NCBI GenBank assembly: GCA_022478985.1
Contig: JAKSZP010005264.1
Span: 186,001 to 250,000, forward strand
DNA: 64,000 nucleotides
Direction of reading: 5' to 3'
Source: Massospora cicadina
Lineage: Eukaryota; Entomophthoromycota; Entomophthoromycetes; Entomophthorales; Entomophthoraceae
The notes beneath the pieces are model-generated. The model was not told the DNA's origin. It searched no databases and saw only the letters and a program-made list of their open reading frames with translations. The position numbers and the translations under genes are program-made. Of this stretch, positions 11,356 through 24,131 are shown piece by piece (the stretch's first letter is position 1; each line of letters begins with the position of its first letter).

Positions 11356-13990
11356 TGGCATCATCAGGCCACTAGTGACAATCATGAGAGTTCTCATGAG
11401 CAGTTTGACAATGAAGCGGATATGGAAATATATAACGGAGAGGATTCCTCTGAGATCCTGGTGAGGGAGGAAGATACAATCTGTTTAAGGCTCTGTACCC
11501 TGGAATAGAAGTGCATATATATGCAATGATCTTGAGCATGTCAATGAGACTTCCAGAAGATCACAAATTGCATCACCACCTATTGTGAGAGGACTATCAC
11601 CTATTATTAAATTATAAGCTACACTTAAGGTTTTTGAAAGTGAACCTTGTATTCCTCAAAAAAAGGGATGGCGAAACCATCACTGCTCTAAATAATTATG
11701 TAGAGCACTTGGAACATTACAAAAATATGCTGTTTGCAATGGACAATAGTATAGAAGATTTGAAGGCACAATTGCATACTGTACTGGAGCCCACCTCTAA
11801 TTACTTATAATTTGATTGAAAGCACCTATGTGGTCCACTCAAAGGAATGTACCACAACCGTTCAGAACTGCTACTCAGCTGACATGATGTAATTTAATCT
11901 CGTTGAAAAGGTTCTTTTAAAATTCTTATTGAATTCAAACTTCAGGTCCTTTGAAAGCTACACAAGTATTAGTCATAGGTAGCACTAGCAGAAAACCTTA
12001 AAGGTACTTCTTCCCTGAGGCAATCTCTTAACTGAAATATTGTCATTAAGGCAATCTCTGTTCGCTCAAACAGGCAAGAATCTCTAGTCAACACTAGGCA
12101 ATCTCTCAATAGAACCGGCGTCATCAAGGCAAAACTCTGCTAAAAATGCAGAAAATCTATGCTTAAGGTGCAGGAAATCTCTAGATAAACTAGGGAAACT
12201 ATAATGATGGTGATATATATTATACCAATCGTAACTTTATTAAAAATTATATTGTTGCTTTAAATAGTATGAGAATAGAATCAAGAATAAAATAAATAAA
12301 GGAAGGGGTTATTCCAGATGGCGATAGATAGGAGTATAACATGTGTGAAGGTAGATAAGATTTGGTAATGTAGGAGGTTAAGGCACAGTTTAGGTTCAGG
12401 GTTGGAGTAGATAAGGCTTCATTTTTGAGAGCTGGACTGAGGTAATGGTAACACAGTCAAGTGGCTTCCATTAACTGCCATAGGGAAGCCAACAGATAGA
12501 AAGGTGAATAAGTGACATAAGGCGTAATATGTAGCGTGAGGTGGTTAATGGGGTGGGTAGAGGAATTACACAGTCAATACATCTCAGGCCTAATATCAGT
12601 ATGAATAGTAACAAAACTCGGGCATTCTTCCCTAACTTATCATCCAGTGGAGCATTAACGGGGCTATTCATCCCAAATCCATTTAACTGTGAGTTTGGCG
12701 TCATTAAAATTTAATGCTAGGTAAATTAACATTAATAATTTTGGGCCTTAATCTCAATAATACATTGATTATTAAATTAATAATAATTATAGGCCAAACC
12801 CCTACCTAAATAAATGGATATATTGTGAGCCCAAAGTCAAGGATTCACAACTACTAGGGCAAAGCCCAACAGGATCCCAACTTTAGAGTCGTATTTTAAA
12901 ACCACATATACACCTGGAAAGGAAAGGTTGTGGGTTCCACCAGATGTATGAGAACAGCATGAATGGAGCTAGCAATTGCAAGAAGGCTCGCCACATGCAA
13001 GGGTGTATGAGCCATGAGGGTCAAAAGATCCTTAGTGTGAGTCTAAGACCTTGACTATCTTAGACCAAAGTTAATAATGATCTCCTTTAAGAGTCTGATA
13101 GTGAACAAGACGTCCAAAATATGAAACAAGAGTTTCTTATGATGAAAATGGGAATAAGACATTCTCAAACAACGCCTCTTGCTACTACCTCAAGGCTCAA
13201 CAGCTATGGACCAAAGGAGCTATGGATATGATTACCTCAAAATTCGTTTAAATGAGTTTGTTGTATATGCATCCTAACCTAAAGATGTATATTACTCTCC
13301 TGGTTAAGAGTGCAACATCCCTCAAGGCGCTTAAGGAAGCGTTACTTAACATATAAAGGACGTAAAAAGCTGAATTTAAGGCAATGGGTCCTACACCTCC
13401 CCCTCAACGAGTTAATAATGCCAATAAATGTCACAAATGATAAGAGTGACAAGCCAAAGGAAAAGAGTACTAAACTGCCTGAACACTTGCCTTAGCGAGA
13501 GTTTACCTGCAACTTGTATCACCAACCTGGGCACTTCTATCATAATTTTTCTGTTACTTGCCACTAAAGAGATGGACACTCCCCCTAAAGAGGACACACC
13601 CAACGCAGTAAACTGGGTGGATCCTCACACTGAGAATGAAGATGACAATGAAGATAACTATTTGGCTAGCGCAGGGTACCACGTTTTAGGGTCACCTAGT
13701 GCGGTGGCTGTGACTGCTAGATTAAAAGTTCACAGCACTACCAGATCTACATTGAGAAAAACCTATTTTTTCAAGAAAATCAGCCTACCTGGGTCATTAA
13801 TTCAGTTGAAGAAGAAGAGCAGTTAGTTGTGGCTACCTTCAAGAACTTGGCACCAGATGACTAATATACTGTAAAGGCAATCATGAGCGCTGCTGCTCTG
13901 AAACAGTTTGAGTAATCTGCTACTGAGGTGCTGACCACTGGAAACCCTTTCAGCAAGAGTGTAAAGAAAGTGGAAGTGATCATCTAAAAG
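11356..13990 (+). pseudogene. Element B gag and gag-pol linker, heavily degraded
   Basis: By position this is gag. Only fragments read as protein. The best piece, 13428-13826, ends in an acidic stretch and GYHVLGSPSAV, which corresponds to SHYVLGAPV in the same place of element C (minus strand, about 22700). That supports homology of B and C. The middle (about 11980-12860) does not read as coding and carries seven imperfect copies of an aGGCAAtCTCT motif at 12017-12183, spaced 21-31 bp; it may be another old insertion. No zinc knuckle found. Confidence 0.55.
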
Positions 13991-16371
13991 GTGCGCGTTT
14001 TGGCAGTATTGGATACTGGGGCTCCAGTTAACATCATCTCATCCAAACCTATAAAGAAACTAAAATTTATGCCCAACATTGACTATAATGTGAAGTATTG
14101 CACCCCATGACCTGATATTACCCACACTATAGGAGTTTAATCCATGTTAACTTTACGCTTTGGGCGCATGGTCTTGATGGCACTGGCAGTTGTGCTGAAC
14201 AAAGATCACTATGATTTTTCTGATTAGAAACTGTTTCTCTTTGAGTTTGGGGCAAATATCAATTTCACCACTAGCGCTCTGTATATTTTGAGCTACCAAC
14301 TTCCACTGGTGTTTAAGGACGAGGATGGCAAACTGCAGAAGCAACTTATATGCTTGGTTGAAATGAACCAATCTATCTTCCCCATTCACAACACTCTGAC
14401 TGAGAAAGGTGTAAAGCAGCTATCGCCTATCATTAGCGCAGAGAAAGGACTCCTGCTGAGTGCTAGCAAAACCATAGAGATTTGACCAGGGATCTAATAT
14501 AGGATGCCCCTGTTGATTAGTGTAAAGATTCTGAAAGACACCCTATTGGAAGTATACAGCTGCGACAGAATCTGTGAACAAGAACCCACAGTACTACTAG
14601 TATTCTATGACACCACCTACTCTGGGAGCTAAACATAATGTTAGGAAACATCCCTACCCAATCAATCAGAGTTAAAAATACAAGTTGTTTCATTGGCCCG
14701 ACTGACCAGTTGGCAAGATATTAAATCTATCCATACAATAGGAGATTTTGATGAGCTCGGGTTTGGGGATGTGACCCCTAAGCAGCAGAAGTATCTCGAT
14801 GAACTTTTGGATGAGTTTAAAGATATCTTCAGTGTCAGCTCTATTGATTATGGCTATTCAAGGGCGAGGTTCATAAGATGAATACCGGTTCTGTTATACC
14901 CTTTAAGTCCAAGCCCTACCGCTGCTCAAAAGCAGAAGATACAGTTATCATGCAAGAGCTCAACTAACTGACCAAAGCAGGGTTATATATACCGTTAAAG
15001 AGCCCATGAGCATTTCCTTTGATGCTGGTGTGCAAAAAGGATAGAACCCACAAAGTAGTTATGGACTACCACTTCCTGAATGAGATGACCAAGAAGGACA
15101 CATACCCACAACCATGCATTGATGATGATTTGAAACGCCTGGGCGGCTTAAATACTTTTTTGGTGATGGGTCTATCCAGCAGCTACTGGCAGATGGAGCT
15201 CTCAACAGAGGATCAGGAGAAATGCGCCCTAATCAGCAACCAGGGGTTGTTTGAGCCAATAGGATGGCACAAGGGCTCTGAAACGCCCCTACGACCTTCC
15301 AGCGCGTGAGGGGTCTCATTTTTGGAGATCTCAAGTTTATCAAGTGAATTAATATGTATCACCAACATCACAATATTCAGGATAATGTTTCAAGAATGTC
15401 TGCAGCACCTATGGGAGTTCTTTACGTGGCTGCACGCATCTAACCTGAAGTTGAAACGAAGCAAATGTGCCTTCTTCAAGAGACAGCTAGAGTTCCTGGA
15501 GCATGATATTAGCCCTAATGGAACTTGACCTCAGGACAGGAAGGTGAACGCCTTGTGGCAATGGAGCCATCAAGGAGCATGAGGGAAATCAGTTGTTCCT
15601 CAGATTGATGAGAAATAATGGAAGTTCATTCCTCATTTCAAGGACTTGGCGGTTCCCCTCACATACCTGCTTACTAAGGAGATGAAGTTAGAGTGGGACT
15701 TGGAGCAAAAGCAGGCCTTCGCAGAGTTAAAGGAATGATTGGTAGAGGCACTAATATTGGTCTATCTGGGCTTTAACAAGACATTCTACCTTTACACTGA
15801 CACCAGTGATGTAGGACTTGGCGCGATCTTGGCACAGTTGGATAAAGATGGGGTGGATCACCCAATTGATTAATACTCAAATATTTTGACAAAACAGAAA
15901 AGAACTATATGGTTACTGAACGCGAATGCCTATTGGTGATCAGAGAAGTCAAACTCTTTAGGCCTTATTTGTATGGGGTACATTTTAAGGTGGTCACAGA
16001 TCATGCGTTGCTCCGTGGGGAGAAACATGAAGAATCCTAATGAACGCCTTTCCTGTTGGGCTGTACTCCTCTAAGGATGTGAATTCAAAATCATACTTCA
16101 AACAAGAGATAAACACCTTAACGCGGATGACTTGTCAAGATCACCAATGTTCCACTTGCAAGCACTTATTAGCAATTGCCTCTATAACCTAACTGGTTTA
16201 ACAGAATAAGCCTGGCTTGATGAGATAGAGGAAGTCAAGAACTTCCTGAGGAGATGTTCCAAAGACACCCTGTGTGTCAATGAAAATCTATAGAAAAATA
16301 TATAAAACAAGTGGTACCCATATATCTGATCTATCAATTACATAAAGTTTCTAATGGATGCTCACAAGCAT
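13991..16371 (+). pseudogene. Element B pol: protease, dUTPase-like segment, RT, RNase H
   Basis: Protease active site DTGA at 14012-14023 in VLAVLDTGAPVNIISSK. A degraded dUTPase-like segment lies at about 14430-14640, with residual YDTTYSG. RT begins near 14900; MMLVCKKDRTHKVVMDY and LSSSYWQMELSTEDQEKCALI are at 15019-15240. Where the YxDD box should be (about 15345-15375) the sequence reads CITNITIF, so both catalytic Asp are lost. The thumb region LKLKRSKCAFF follows at 15440-15475. RNase H with FYLYTDTSDVGLGAIL is at about 15785-15835. The block ends at the zinc-binding N-terminus of integrase (DAHKHV), where element A is inserted. Confidence 0.8.
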
Positions 16372-16376
16372 GTGGC

Positions 16377-16969
16377 CCTCAGGATTTACCCTCTCAAGTA
16401 TGAAGCCTTTTGACAGGAGTTCAACTCTCTAATATTTAATTATCTGAGAATGTCGAGATTTGTTCCTCATTTATTTGAGTTGAGTTATCTTGAAGTATTG
16501 GAGATCCTTCCCAATAATATTTAATACTGAATAAACTAATGGTTTAATCTGTCAGGGATTGATCCTGATAGAAATTTCAAGTATACAAATACTGGCGACT
16601 TATGCCAAGTGTTTTTGATTATGTAATTATTATTATTACTTACTTACAAACTATTATTATTGTAATGGCAAAATAAGCTGACAGTATCTTCTAGGCTAAG
16701 CACATACTGCCTAGGAATTTTCTTATCTCCCTCCTTGTTTTACCTATTACCTATCTACCTTCTGCCTACTATGAATCCTCACTCCTATCCCACTTTTAGC
16801 CTTGAGGTACTATAAGTACCTTGAGGTTTTATCTGAATGAATATTGTTTCACATATACTCTTAGTTCTATTGTATCTTTTTAGCCCTTAGGGTCTACTAA
16901 CTCACTGGGCACTTCAGGGCCCTGAATCAACTAAAACCTGGTTAGGATTTGATCCACTGCGTCCTGACA
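16377..16969 (+). repeat. Element A 5' LTR (intact copy, gives the empty site for element C)
   Basis: Aligns with 17786-17917 plus 24871-25341. It is uninterrupted at the position where element C entered the other copy, reading gagatccttcccaat near 16500-16515. It ends GTCCTGACA and starts at a mutated TGTCAGGA. Confidence 0.85.
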
Positions 16970-17785
16970 AAATGGTGCTCCCTGCCAGGTGCCCCTGAGC
17001 TCCCCATGTATACTACAGCCCAGGAAGAAGGAGGAGCAATCATTGCCCTAGGCCTCTAGTCCAGGATGACCTACCCTGGCCCCTGCTTGCCCTCAAAAGC
17101 TCATAAGACCAAGGTGAACAGGGGATGACCTCTGACCAGGTGCTGACAGCGTAAGATGCTAAACAGGCCCAAAGGCACCACAAAACTCAAATTAGGATCA
17201 GGTAGAGTGACACAATCTGATCTGATTCTAGTTTAAATTCTGGAACTGATCCCTAATGTTTTTCTGTATAGCTGATCAACCGGAGACTAATGCTGAGGAT
17301 AGACCAATATATTTTATATATTATTTCCAAATCGTGTTCCCATTCAATTGGGATGTGCTAGTATTTAAGGGTTACCGGTGACTCAAAGATGAGGTTAACC
17401 AAAAACGCTTTGCTGGGTCCAATCCCCAAAGCCAACATCTTCTGCTGACAATTTTTACATGACCTCTTCCCAATTCTGGATAAAGTTCCAATGATCTTTC
17501 TATGACCTCTCCTAATGTCATCTAATACTGCTGAAGATCATTCAAGGGCCAATCCCTAATGCTCAGGCCACTCCCTGATGACTCTTACCAGAGCTTTCCA
17601 TTGTGTTTGTTCCAACTACCTTTTGGCCCATACAACTCCACTAGTTTGGATCTCTCTCTTTGTTTTCACAAACTCATGGACATCTGAAACTTAATTGCTT
17701 CGGGTGTCCATACCAAACTATGCCTGAAAGATCTGATGACCCATGTTTTGGGATTTAACTCCTAGCTGATGCTTGGATGGGGTTC
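16970..17785 (+). other. Element A internal region, non-coding
   Basis: No ORF of note. It contains short echoes of an actaatgctgaggat motif (about 17287-17302) and related words (about 17525-17580) that also occur in the LTRs of A and F. Confidence 0.7.
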
Positions 17786-17917
17786 TGTCAGAAAATCGCC
17801 TTCTTAATGATGAAGCTCTTTATTATGTGTTTAACTATTTAATATTAATTATCAGTGAATGCCAAGATGTGCTCCTCATTTACTTGAGTTGAGATATCTC
17901 AAAGTATCAAAGATCAT
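17786..17917 (+). repeat. Element A 3' LTR, first part
   Basis: Starts TGTCAG after a purine-rich tract. It breaks at atcat (17913-17917), the left TSD of element C, and continues at 24871. Confidence 0.85.
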
Positions 17918-18962
17918 TGTTGGAATCAGGGCAGTGCATATGCTTGATGGTGCTAATTAGCCCTTGATTTTAACAAAAGTGTAGAAAAAATTACTTTTCT
18001 CAGCTGCCAAAATAAATAAAGGGGGTTTTTGACCACTAATTATTTTAATAAGACTTATTGTTTTATAATAAAAAAGGGGGTGGAAGGCGGGTATGTAGGG
18101 CGTACAGCTACCAACCTGAAGGTTGCAGGTTCAATTCCCGCCCTTCGCACATCAATTGGGGTGCCAGCTGAAGGAAGCTATTGGCGATTAGTAGGTCTAA
18201 TAACACGAAAACCTTACCCATGATGTAACCAGAAAAATCTGAGTCCTGATCTGGAGGTGGAAAAACTTTCTATGACAGAGTTGACCCTGCTCAGGTTTCA
18301 TGTTGATGTTTACTTTCTTTCTTTCTTTTGGTAATGCCCATCCCCTGGTCAGCTTGCCTCAAATTAATAAAAAATTTATAATAAAGAGTTGGCTTATATG
18401 AGTTTTATTAGTTGTGGAGAGGGGATTTTGAAGTAAACCATATTAAGATCTCACTGCTTATTAATTAAAATAACTTGAGGCCCAGGGTGAGATAGGCATA
18501 AATTCATTATTATCTTTGAGCTTATTTAGGAAATATGGGGTTCTACCTATCAAAGCTCTCAAAACTTGCTTCACTTTAGCAGAATGGCCAATGGAGGGTT
18601 GAGAGCAGTAGGACAAGTCTGTGAGGCAACGATTAGATATATTTGAGCCAATCACCATGGGGGAAATAGTTGCACTTTGTGGGACCCCACCAAGCCTATA
18701 AAAGGGGTTAATCTCCGCTTAGGTTTTTAAGTAAAATAGAAGTGGGCCAGTGAGGAATCTCATATGGACTCCTTTGATTTCGCTGCATGGTCCAAGAAAT
18801 CTGATATCAAAACTCATGCTATTTGGCTAAGGAGCATTTACAAAAAGTATTACCCCAAATTGAAGGGTTCTACAAAGAATTGGCCAGGGTCTTTTGGCAA
18901 AAATATCATTATTTTCATCTGAAACACTCTTCTCACAATATTAGACTTAAAATTGTCCAACA
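17918..18962 (-). repeat. Element C 3' LTR, carrying a SINE
   Basis: Ends match the other LTR. A purine tract, gaaggggtaa on the minus strand (18963-18972), precedes it, as expected for the polypurine primer. The SINE with its duplicated target occupies 18062-18385. Confidence 0.9.
18073..18374 (+). mobile_element. tRNA-derived SINE with a LINE-1-type 3' tail
   Basis: A 302-bp insert is flanked by an exact 11-bp TSD, tttataataaa (18062-18072, 18375-18385). It is absent from the paralogous LTR at 24132-24870. The head is tRNA-like: a D-stem-like ggta/tacc pair at about 18090-18113 and a perfect B box, GGTTCAATTCC (about 18129-18139). The anticodon stem has only a 4-nt loop, so this is not a working tRNA. 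The last ~45 bp (ttggtaatgcccatcccctggt ... attaataaaa, split here) match the 3' end of LINE-1 (6810-6855) with about ten differences. A body of unknown origin lies between. It was probably mobilised by the LINE-1 machinery. Confidence 0.88.
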
Positions 18963-18972
18963 TTACCCCTTC

Positions 18973-20239
18973 AAAAGTGTTAAGAAGAAAAAGGGCGCAA
19001 GAACTGGCCATGGACTTGGTTGATAGTAACTCTGGTAGCAAGGGACTTAATGGAGTACTCATCCCCTCACTTATAAGTGATTACAAAGGGGCCTTCCCAA
19101 ATAGACCCGAGCTTCTCACTCCTGGGAGTGATACAATTGTGGTAATACAACACCAGGTCTGACACTTGATTGAAGAAGGGGCTTCCTATGCTCATTTGCG
19201 CTACCTCTTCTTTTGTTACTGTTTTAGCTAGGTTAGTCATGGCATCAGACTGCAGCTGGATGATGCGTTGTGACATTCTTTTCTGGGCTTTCTCATGATC
19301 ATCTGTCCTACCAGAGAAGACGTCTTTGGCTACCAGGGCTGGTACTCCTGGTTCCCAACCATAAAATATGTGGAAAGGAGACATTTTTAAGATCGATGGT
19401 AGCTGGTATGGTAGGCCATGAGGGCACTAGGTAAAAATTTTGATCCCAGTGTAGGGGATCTGAGCTGGCCATCTTATGTAATATATAAACCAGGGTTCCA
19501 TTTTCTCTTTACACAGTACCATTCGTGGAAGGGTTGTGGGGGGCTGAGAAAAGTTGCTGCGTCCCCATAGAAGTATCTAATAGCTTTACCACCTGCAAGG
19601 TGAAACTCTTCCTGTTATAACACAGTATGACTTGGGGACAGCCATGCCAGGTGAAAATATGTTGATGGAGGAAGGTGGCAGTAGCTTTGGCGGTCTGTGC
19701 AGGAAGAGCAATCTCTTTAATCCATTTGGTAAAGTGATCAATACCTACCAGGGTATAGAAATTTCTGCTGGTAGTCTGAGGTAGTGGATTACCAAGTCCA
19801 AACTTATTGTATGGAACAGTTGTTGGGGCATGGTGGGTTGGTAATGATACCTGGGTTTGTAGCTGGATTGGTTCTTACAGATTAGGAATGCATCCAGCAC
19901 TTCAATGATAGACTCCATGATTCCCTCCCAGTAGTACCTATCCTTCACCCACTCATAAGTTTTGCGCACTTCACTGTGCCCCAGAAGAGAATGGTTAATC
20001 ATGATCACGGGGACATGCTTGGAAGGTCGGAGATAATGCAACCAATTCACCCCTACTTTCTTATACAACTTCCATATTTCCGCCTTGGTGTTGCGGGAGT
20101 GTCATGATAACGTTTTCTGGATGGATCATCCTCGTCTTCCCAGGCGTCAGGGGTCATAAGGAGGTCGTGAAGCCTCTCAGCTTCATTATTATCCAGGTGA
20201 AGGATAACCAGCCGAGTCAAACCATCACCATTCATATGG
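18973..20239 (-). pseudogene. Element C integrase
   Basis: The zinc-binding N-terminus appears in HSLLGHSEVRKTYEWV...YYWEGI...CK (19745-20068); one Cys of the CX2C pair is lost. The core follows (SLDLV, then DHFTKW near 19735 and later blocks out of frame). An open 105-codon piece, 19384-19067, has MSPFHIFYGWEPGVPALVAKDVF and the GPF-type end KLGSIWEGPFVI. It is interrupted by stops. Adjacent to the 3' LTR purine tract. Confidence 0.8.
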
Positions 20240-22420
20240 TGGGTCCCGCTCAGTGCTCAATCTTCATATTATAGTGTGGGTCTTTAAGGCCCAGCGAGCC
20301 AACTGCCCAGTGTGATCCTTCATATTCTGCAACCACTTCAGAGAGGCGTGGTCAGTGACCACAGTGAAGGAAGTTCCATATAAAAAAGTTAGTAATATTT
20401 TACATTTAGTAGGACTGCAAGGCATTCTTTTTCAGTAACTCTGTAATTGCGTTCAGCTTTAGATAAGGTTTTGCTGAAATAGGAGACAGGGTGATCCACG
20501 CCATTATCATCCAATCGTTCCAGAATGGCTCCAATAGCGTAGTCAGAGGCATTTGTATACAAAAGGAAAGTTTTACCATAATCATAGTGGCGCATAATAG
20601 GGCACTTTTGCAACAACTGTTTTAGCATCTCAAAGGCTGCCTTTTGTTCCTCTCCTTAATTAATAGGGACGTTCTTAGGAAATAGCTGTACAATAGGCTC
20701 ACTCAGCTGTGCGAACTTGGGAATAAATGGTAATACCCTATCATACCCAAGAATACCTGGGTTCACGCAGGGTTTTGGGAGCATACATTTGTATATAGCC
20801 TCAACCTTGTCTTGGAGGGGTTGAATCCTGTCTTGTGAGATGGCATGTCCAAGGAAATCTAATTCTTCTAAAAGAAAGTGCACTTGGAGGGCTTTAATTT
20901 AATGTTGGACAAACGCAAATGTTAAAAGACTTCTTTCAGGTGAGTAAGATGGTCATTAAAGGTCTTAAAAAACACTGTGATGTCATCAAGATAGACAATG
21001 ATGCAACTTAACTTGAGGTCCTGCAAGTTGTGATCCATGGCTCACTGGAAAGTTGCAGGCATATTGCACAACCCCTGAGGTAATTGGGTGGGCTGGAATA
21101 GGCCTTCGCTGCAAATCAGAGCGCGTTTCTCCTGATCTTGGGGAGAGAGGTTTATCTTCCAATAGCCGCTGGCCAAGTCCATAAGTGAGCATAACTTAGA
21201 TCCAGAGAGCTGTGTTAGGGTGACATCAATGTAAGGGATAGGATAACTATCCTTCTTTGTGAGGTTGTTTAGCCGCGGTAATCCATCACAACCCAATGGC
21301 CACCATTTTTCTTTTTTATAAGGAGGAGAGGTGACAACCAGGGGCTTTGAGAAGGTACCAGGAGCCCAACTTCTAGTAGCTGTTAGAGCTCAATTCTCAT
21401 CTGTTGCTCCTCAACTTTTGACTTATGATAGAGTTTGGATCAAATGGGACTAGCATCCCCAACGTCGATGGTATGACTCCAACCCTTCAGATGAACATAG
21501 TCAGTCTCAGATTTAGAGATTATGTTGCTGTAGGCATCTAGAAAGATTGGACTTTTTCCAGTTCTGCAGAGGATAGCTTATCGGAGATATAAACGTCAAG
21601 CAATATACATAATGATTTGTCAGCAGGTAGACCCATATCTGAAAGACCTGATGCAGTGGACCTGATTAATCTCCTTATCTGGGATCAGCAGACATTTCCC
21701 AATCTCCTGGTTTTTTTTACGACCATGTCCTTATTGTTAAGATTCTTCAGTAGAATATTGATAGTTCCTTGGTAGGTTGGGTCTAGGATGCCAGGCAATA
21801 CTCAATGCTTTAAGGGACTGATTCCATCAATGTTGGTTATGTGCAGAAGGCAGTTGTGGGGGATTTGCGGGGTAATCTTGGTGTCAATCACCTTTTGTTC
21901 AATCACTTTAATCAACACTTCTTCAGTTGCATAAAAAGTAATTCCCTCTAGGGCGTCCACTGATTCAGGCAACATCTTTTATTCTTCCCAGCCGTCATGT
22001 AGCGTAGGGATAAGGCGGATAAAGGATACTTAACAGTGCAAGCGCATTCCTTTTTTATTAATCTCATTGTTAGCCAAAATCAGGGGAACCTCATAGTTAA
22101 GCAGGGAGAGAAAGCACTGCTTCGGATTGATAATCCTGTCATACTCAAGTATAAACTGAGTACTAATGAGCATGTCATAGGTATTGTTTAAAGCCACCGC
22201 GGGGGCCAAGAGGAGGAGTTTCCCAAATCAGATGGGTAGAGATGAGTAGGCCCCAATAGCGCAAGTGTTGGTCAGACCAACAGTGCCAAATTCTTAGGTA
22301 TAATTAAGATCAGGGGCCAGCTTAGTTTTTTCAAAAGCTTTGATGATACAACGTTCACAAGGGATCCGGTGACAAGGATAGCAATGACTCATACTCCATT
22401 GACAACACCTCCACTTTGGT
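20240..22420 (-). pseudogene. Element C protease, dUTPase-like domain, RT and RNase H
   Basis: Protease reads VIAILVTGSLVNVVSSK: the catalytic Asp of DTG is Val (codon 22373-22371). The dUTPase-like domain spans about 21960-21700, with PGILDPTYQGTINILLKNL (21795 downward). This has the GxxDxxYxG pattern, with Asp at 21783-21781 and Tyr at 21774-21772. RT has LASGYWKINLSPQDQEKRALI (21042-21296) and YLDDI (about 21000), with both Asp kept. RNase H has LLYTNASDYAIGAIL and RNYRVTEKECLAVL (20389-20628); the usual TDAS is TNAS. Frames change several times, so no intact polyprotein is possible. Confidence 0.85.
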
Positions 22421-24130
22421 TAAGGTTCTCTTCAAGTAGGGGGAAGAGTGAGGACCTCCATCAGCCAGAAAGTAGAAGTAAGGCGTTTGGCAGTTTCAGG
22501 GAATTTATTATGGATATACTGCAGTGTATGCACACTCTGAGTGGAGCAGATCAGCGTGGCGATGAGCTGGTCTGCGTCACTGGTGGTATCAATAACCTTC
22601 AGACCCCTCAGCACCTGATAAAGATATGTTATGCGGGGTATCCTAGCCAATCCACTCTTTCTGGGTTCAACCTGTCTGGTACCTCCACTTAAACTGGGGC
22701 TCCTAGAACATAGTGACTGGCAACTTCACAACCCCCTTCATATTCATCATCAAAGGGGCTTTCAATGCAAATCAGGGATTCCCTAGGACAGGGGGTAGGT
22801 TCATGGCAATCCTCAATGCAGGAGAGGCTCTGAAGCCGCTCCTCAACCCTATTTATTTTTGGAGGAGGCGCTGTATTTGTCCCAGCTCTATTGTAGACCT
22901 TTAAAGTAGCGGGTTTGGACTGCCCCATGGCTACAGGTTTCAGACTATATTTGACTGGAGGAGAGGTCAAGGGATATAGCATCTGGGAGGTGGATGCTTT
23001 AACTATGCCAGCTTTAGGTCGATCAGCAGCTGTGCACATTGGAGAAGTAGGCAGTTTAGATTTTATGACCTGGTCACTTAACCCATTATTAGCAGGGGTG
23101 AATGTAACCTGGGAGAGGGGTTTACGCTTATGAGCAGGCTTTGAGGCCACTTGGAGAGGCTTATTGGTTGACAAAAGAGAATCTTAGTGGCAAGTTGGGG
23201 GCAGGGAAGCGCTGCCCTATGGGCAATGATGCACTCTTACTTACTATCTTGAGAACCTCAGGTTGTCTGGGTGAAGGAAGATCAGGTTTGAGCTGCACCG
23301 CAGGTGCTGGGATCAGAGTAGTAACCAGCATAGCGGGGCCCATAGGGATTATCATAGCCTCCTTCATCAGGGCTACAGTTGAGTAATCCTCAATGGTCAA
23401 AACCTGGGGTTTGACCCAAAACCTGAAGTAGCTTCAGCGTTATAAATATCTGCAACCTCCAACTGAGCCTCCTTGATTTCATGAATAGTCCGGAGGTGGC
23501 TTTTTACAGAGATAAGATGAAGAGCTATAGAAGGGTGAGAAGCTAAGCCAGTCATAATGGCCATCAGAGCATCATCAAGAGGTGATATTTTTGCAAGCAA
23601 CAAAGGCAGGGCTTCACCATAAAATCAATCAACAAAATTTGTGAGCAAAACTCCCTTTTTCATGCTGAGGCACATAAAGGCCTACTTCTTCCTCTTCAAA
23701 CATTGTACCAAGCCAAATTCTTTAATGAGGGTTTTTTTACCTCTGCCTAAGTTCTAAGGGTTTCCATATAAGGTACCATCACCTCTTGGGCAGAGCGTCT
23801 GAGGCAGATGAGTATATGCTTTATTTTTTGGTAATTGTTTGTCCCTTCCATAACAGCTTCATAAACAAAGAGGAATGAGGCTATGCTAACCTCCCCTGGG
23901 GTAAATTTGTCTCTGAAAGGGGGTTTAGAGATATTTTGGAGCATCCTCATGAGAGGCTTGGCAAATGCACTAGTCAAGTGATCAAGTCGATACAGTGCAT
24001 TGGCTAGCTGCTGTGTTAAAGCATCTAGCCGGGGATCAGAGGCAGAGGAGAGGTTGTGTGGGTTAATTACTCCCACATCTTCCATTTTCAAGTGTTTTTG
24101 TGGTGTACTATCCCCTTTAGTGAGCACCAC
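22420..24130 (-). pseudogene. Element C gag and gag-pol linker
   Basis: Begins immediately inside the 5' LTR, reading from a GTG at 24130 or a lost ATG nearby. The first 128 residues (24130-23747) are open and contain PPFRDKFTPGEV-IASFLFVYEAVME, a gag capsid-like helical region. After stops the frame resumes at 23603-23397 and 23174-22689. The latter is Pro/Lys rich and ends CEVASHYVLGAPV, the segment shared with B. 22650-22432 gives a further open piece upstream of protease. No CCHC knuckle recognised. Confidence 0.7.
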
Positions 24131-24131
24131 T

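Noticed and set aside
16970..17785. Possible gene between the two A LTRs
   Set aside because: No ORF of meaningful length; flanked by PBS and polypurine tract, so it is the interior of a non-coding LTR element.
18085..18152. Functional tRNA gene
   Set aside because: B box is good, but the D loop is too long, the anticodon arm has a 4-nt loop and the acceptor pairs poorly. It is the head of a SINE.
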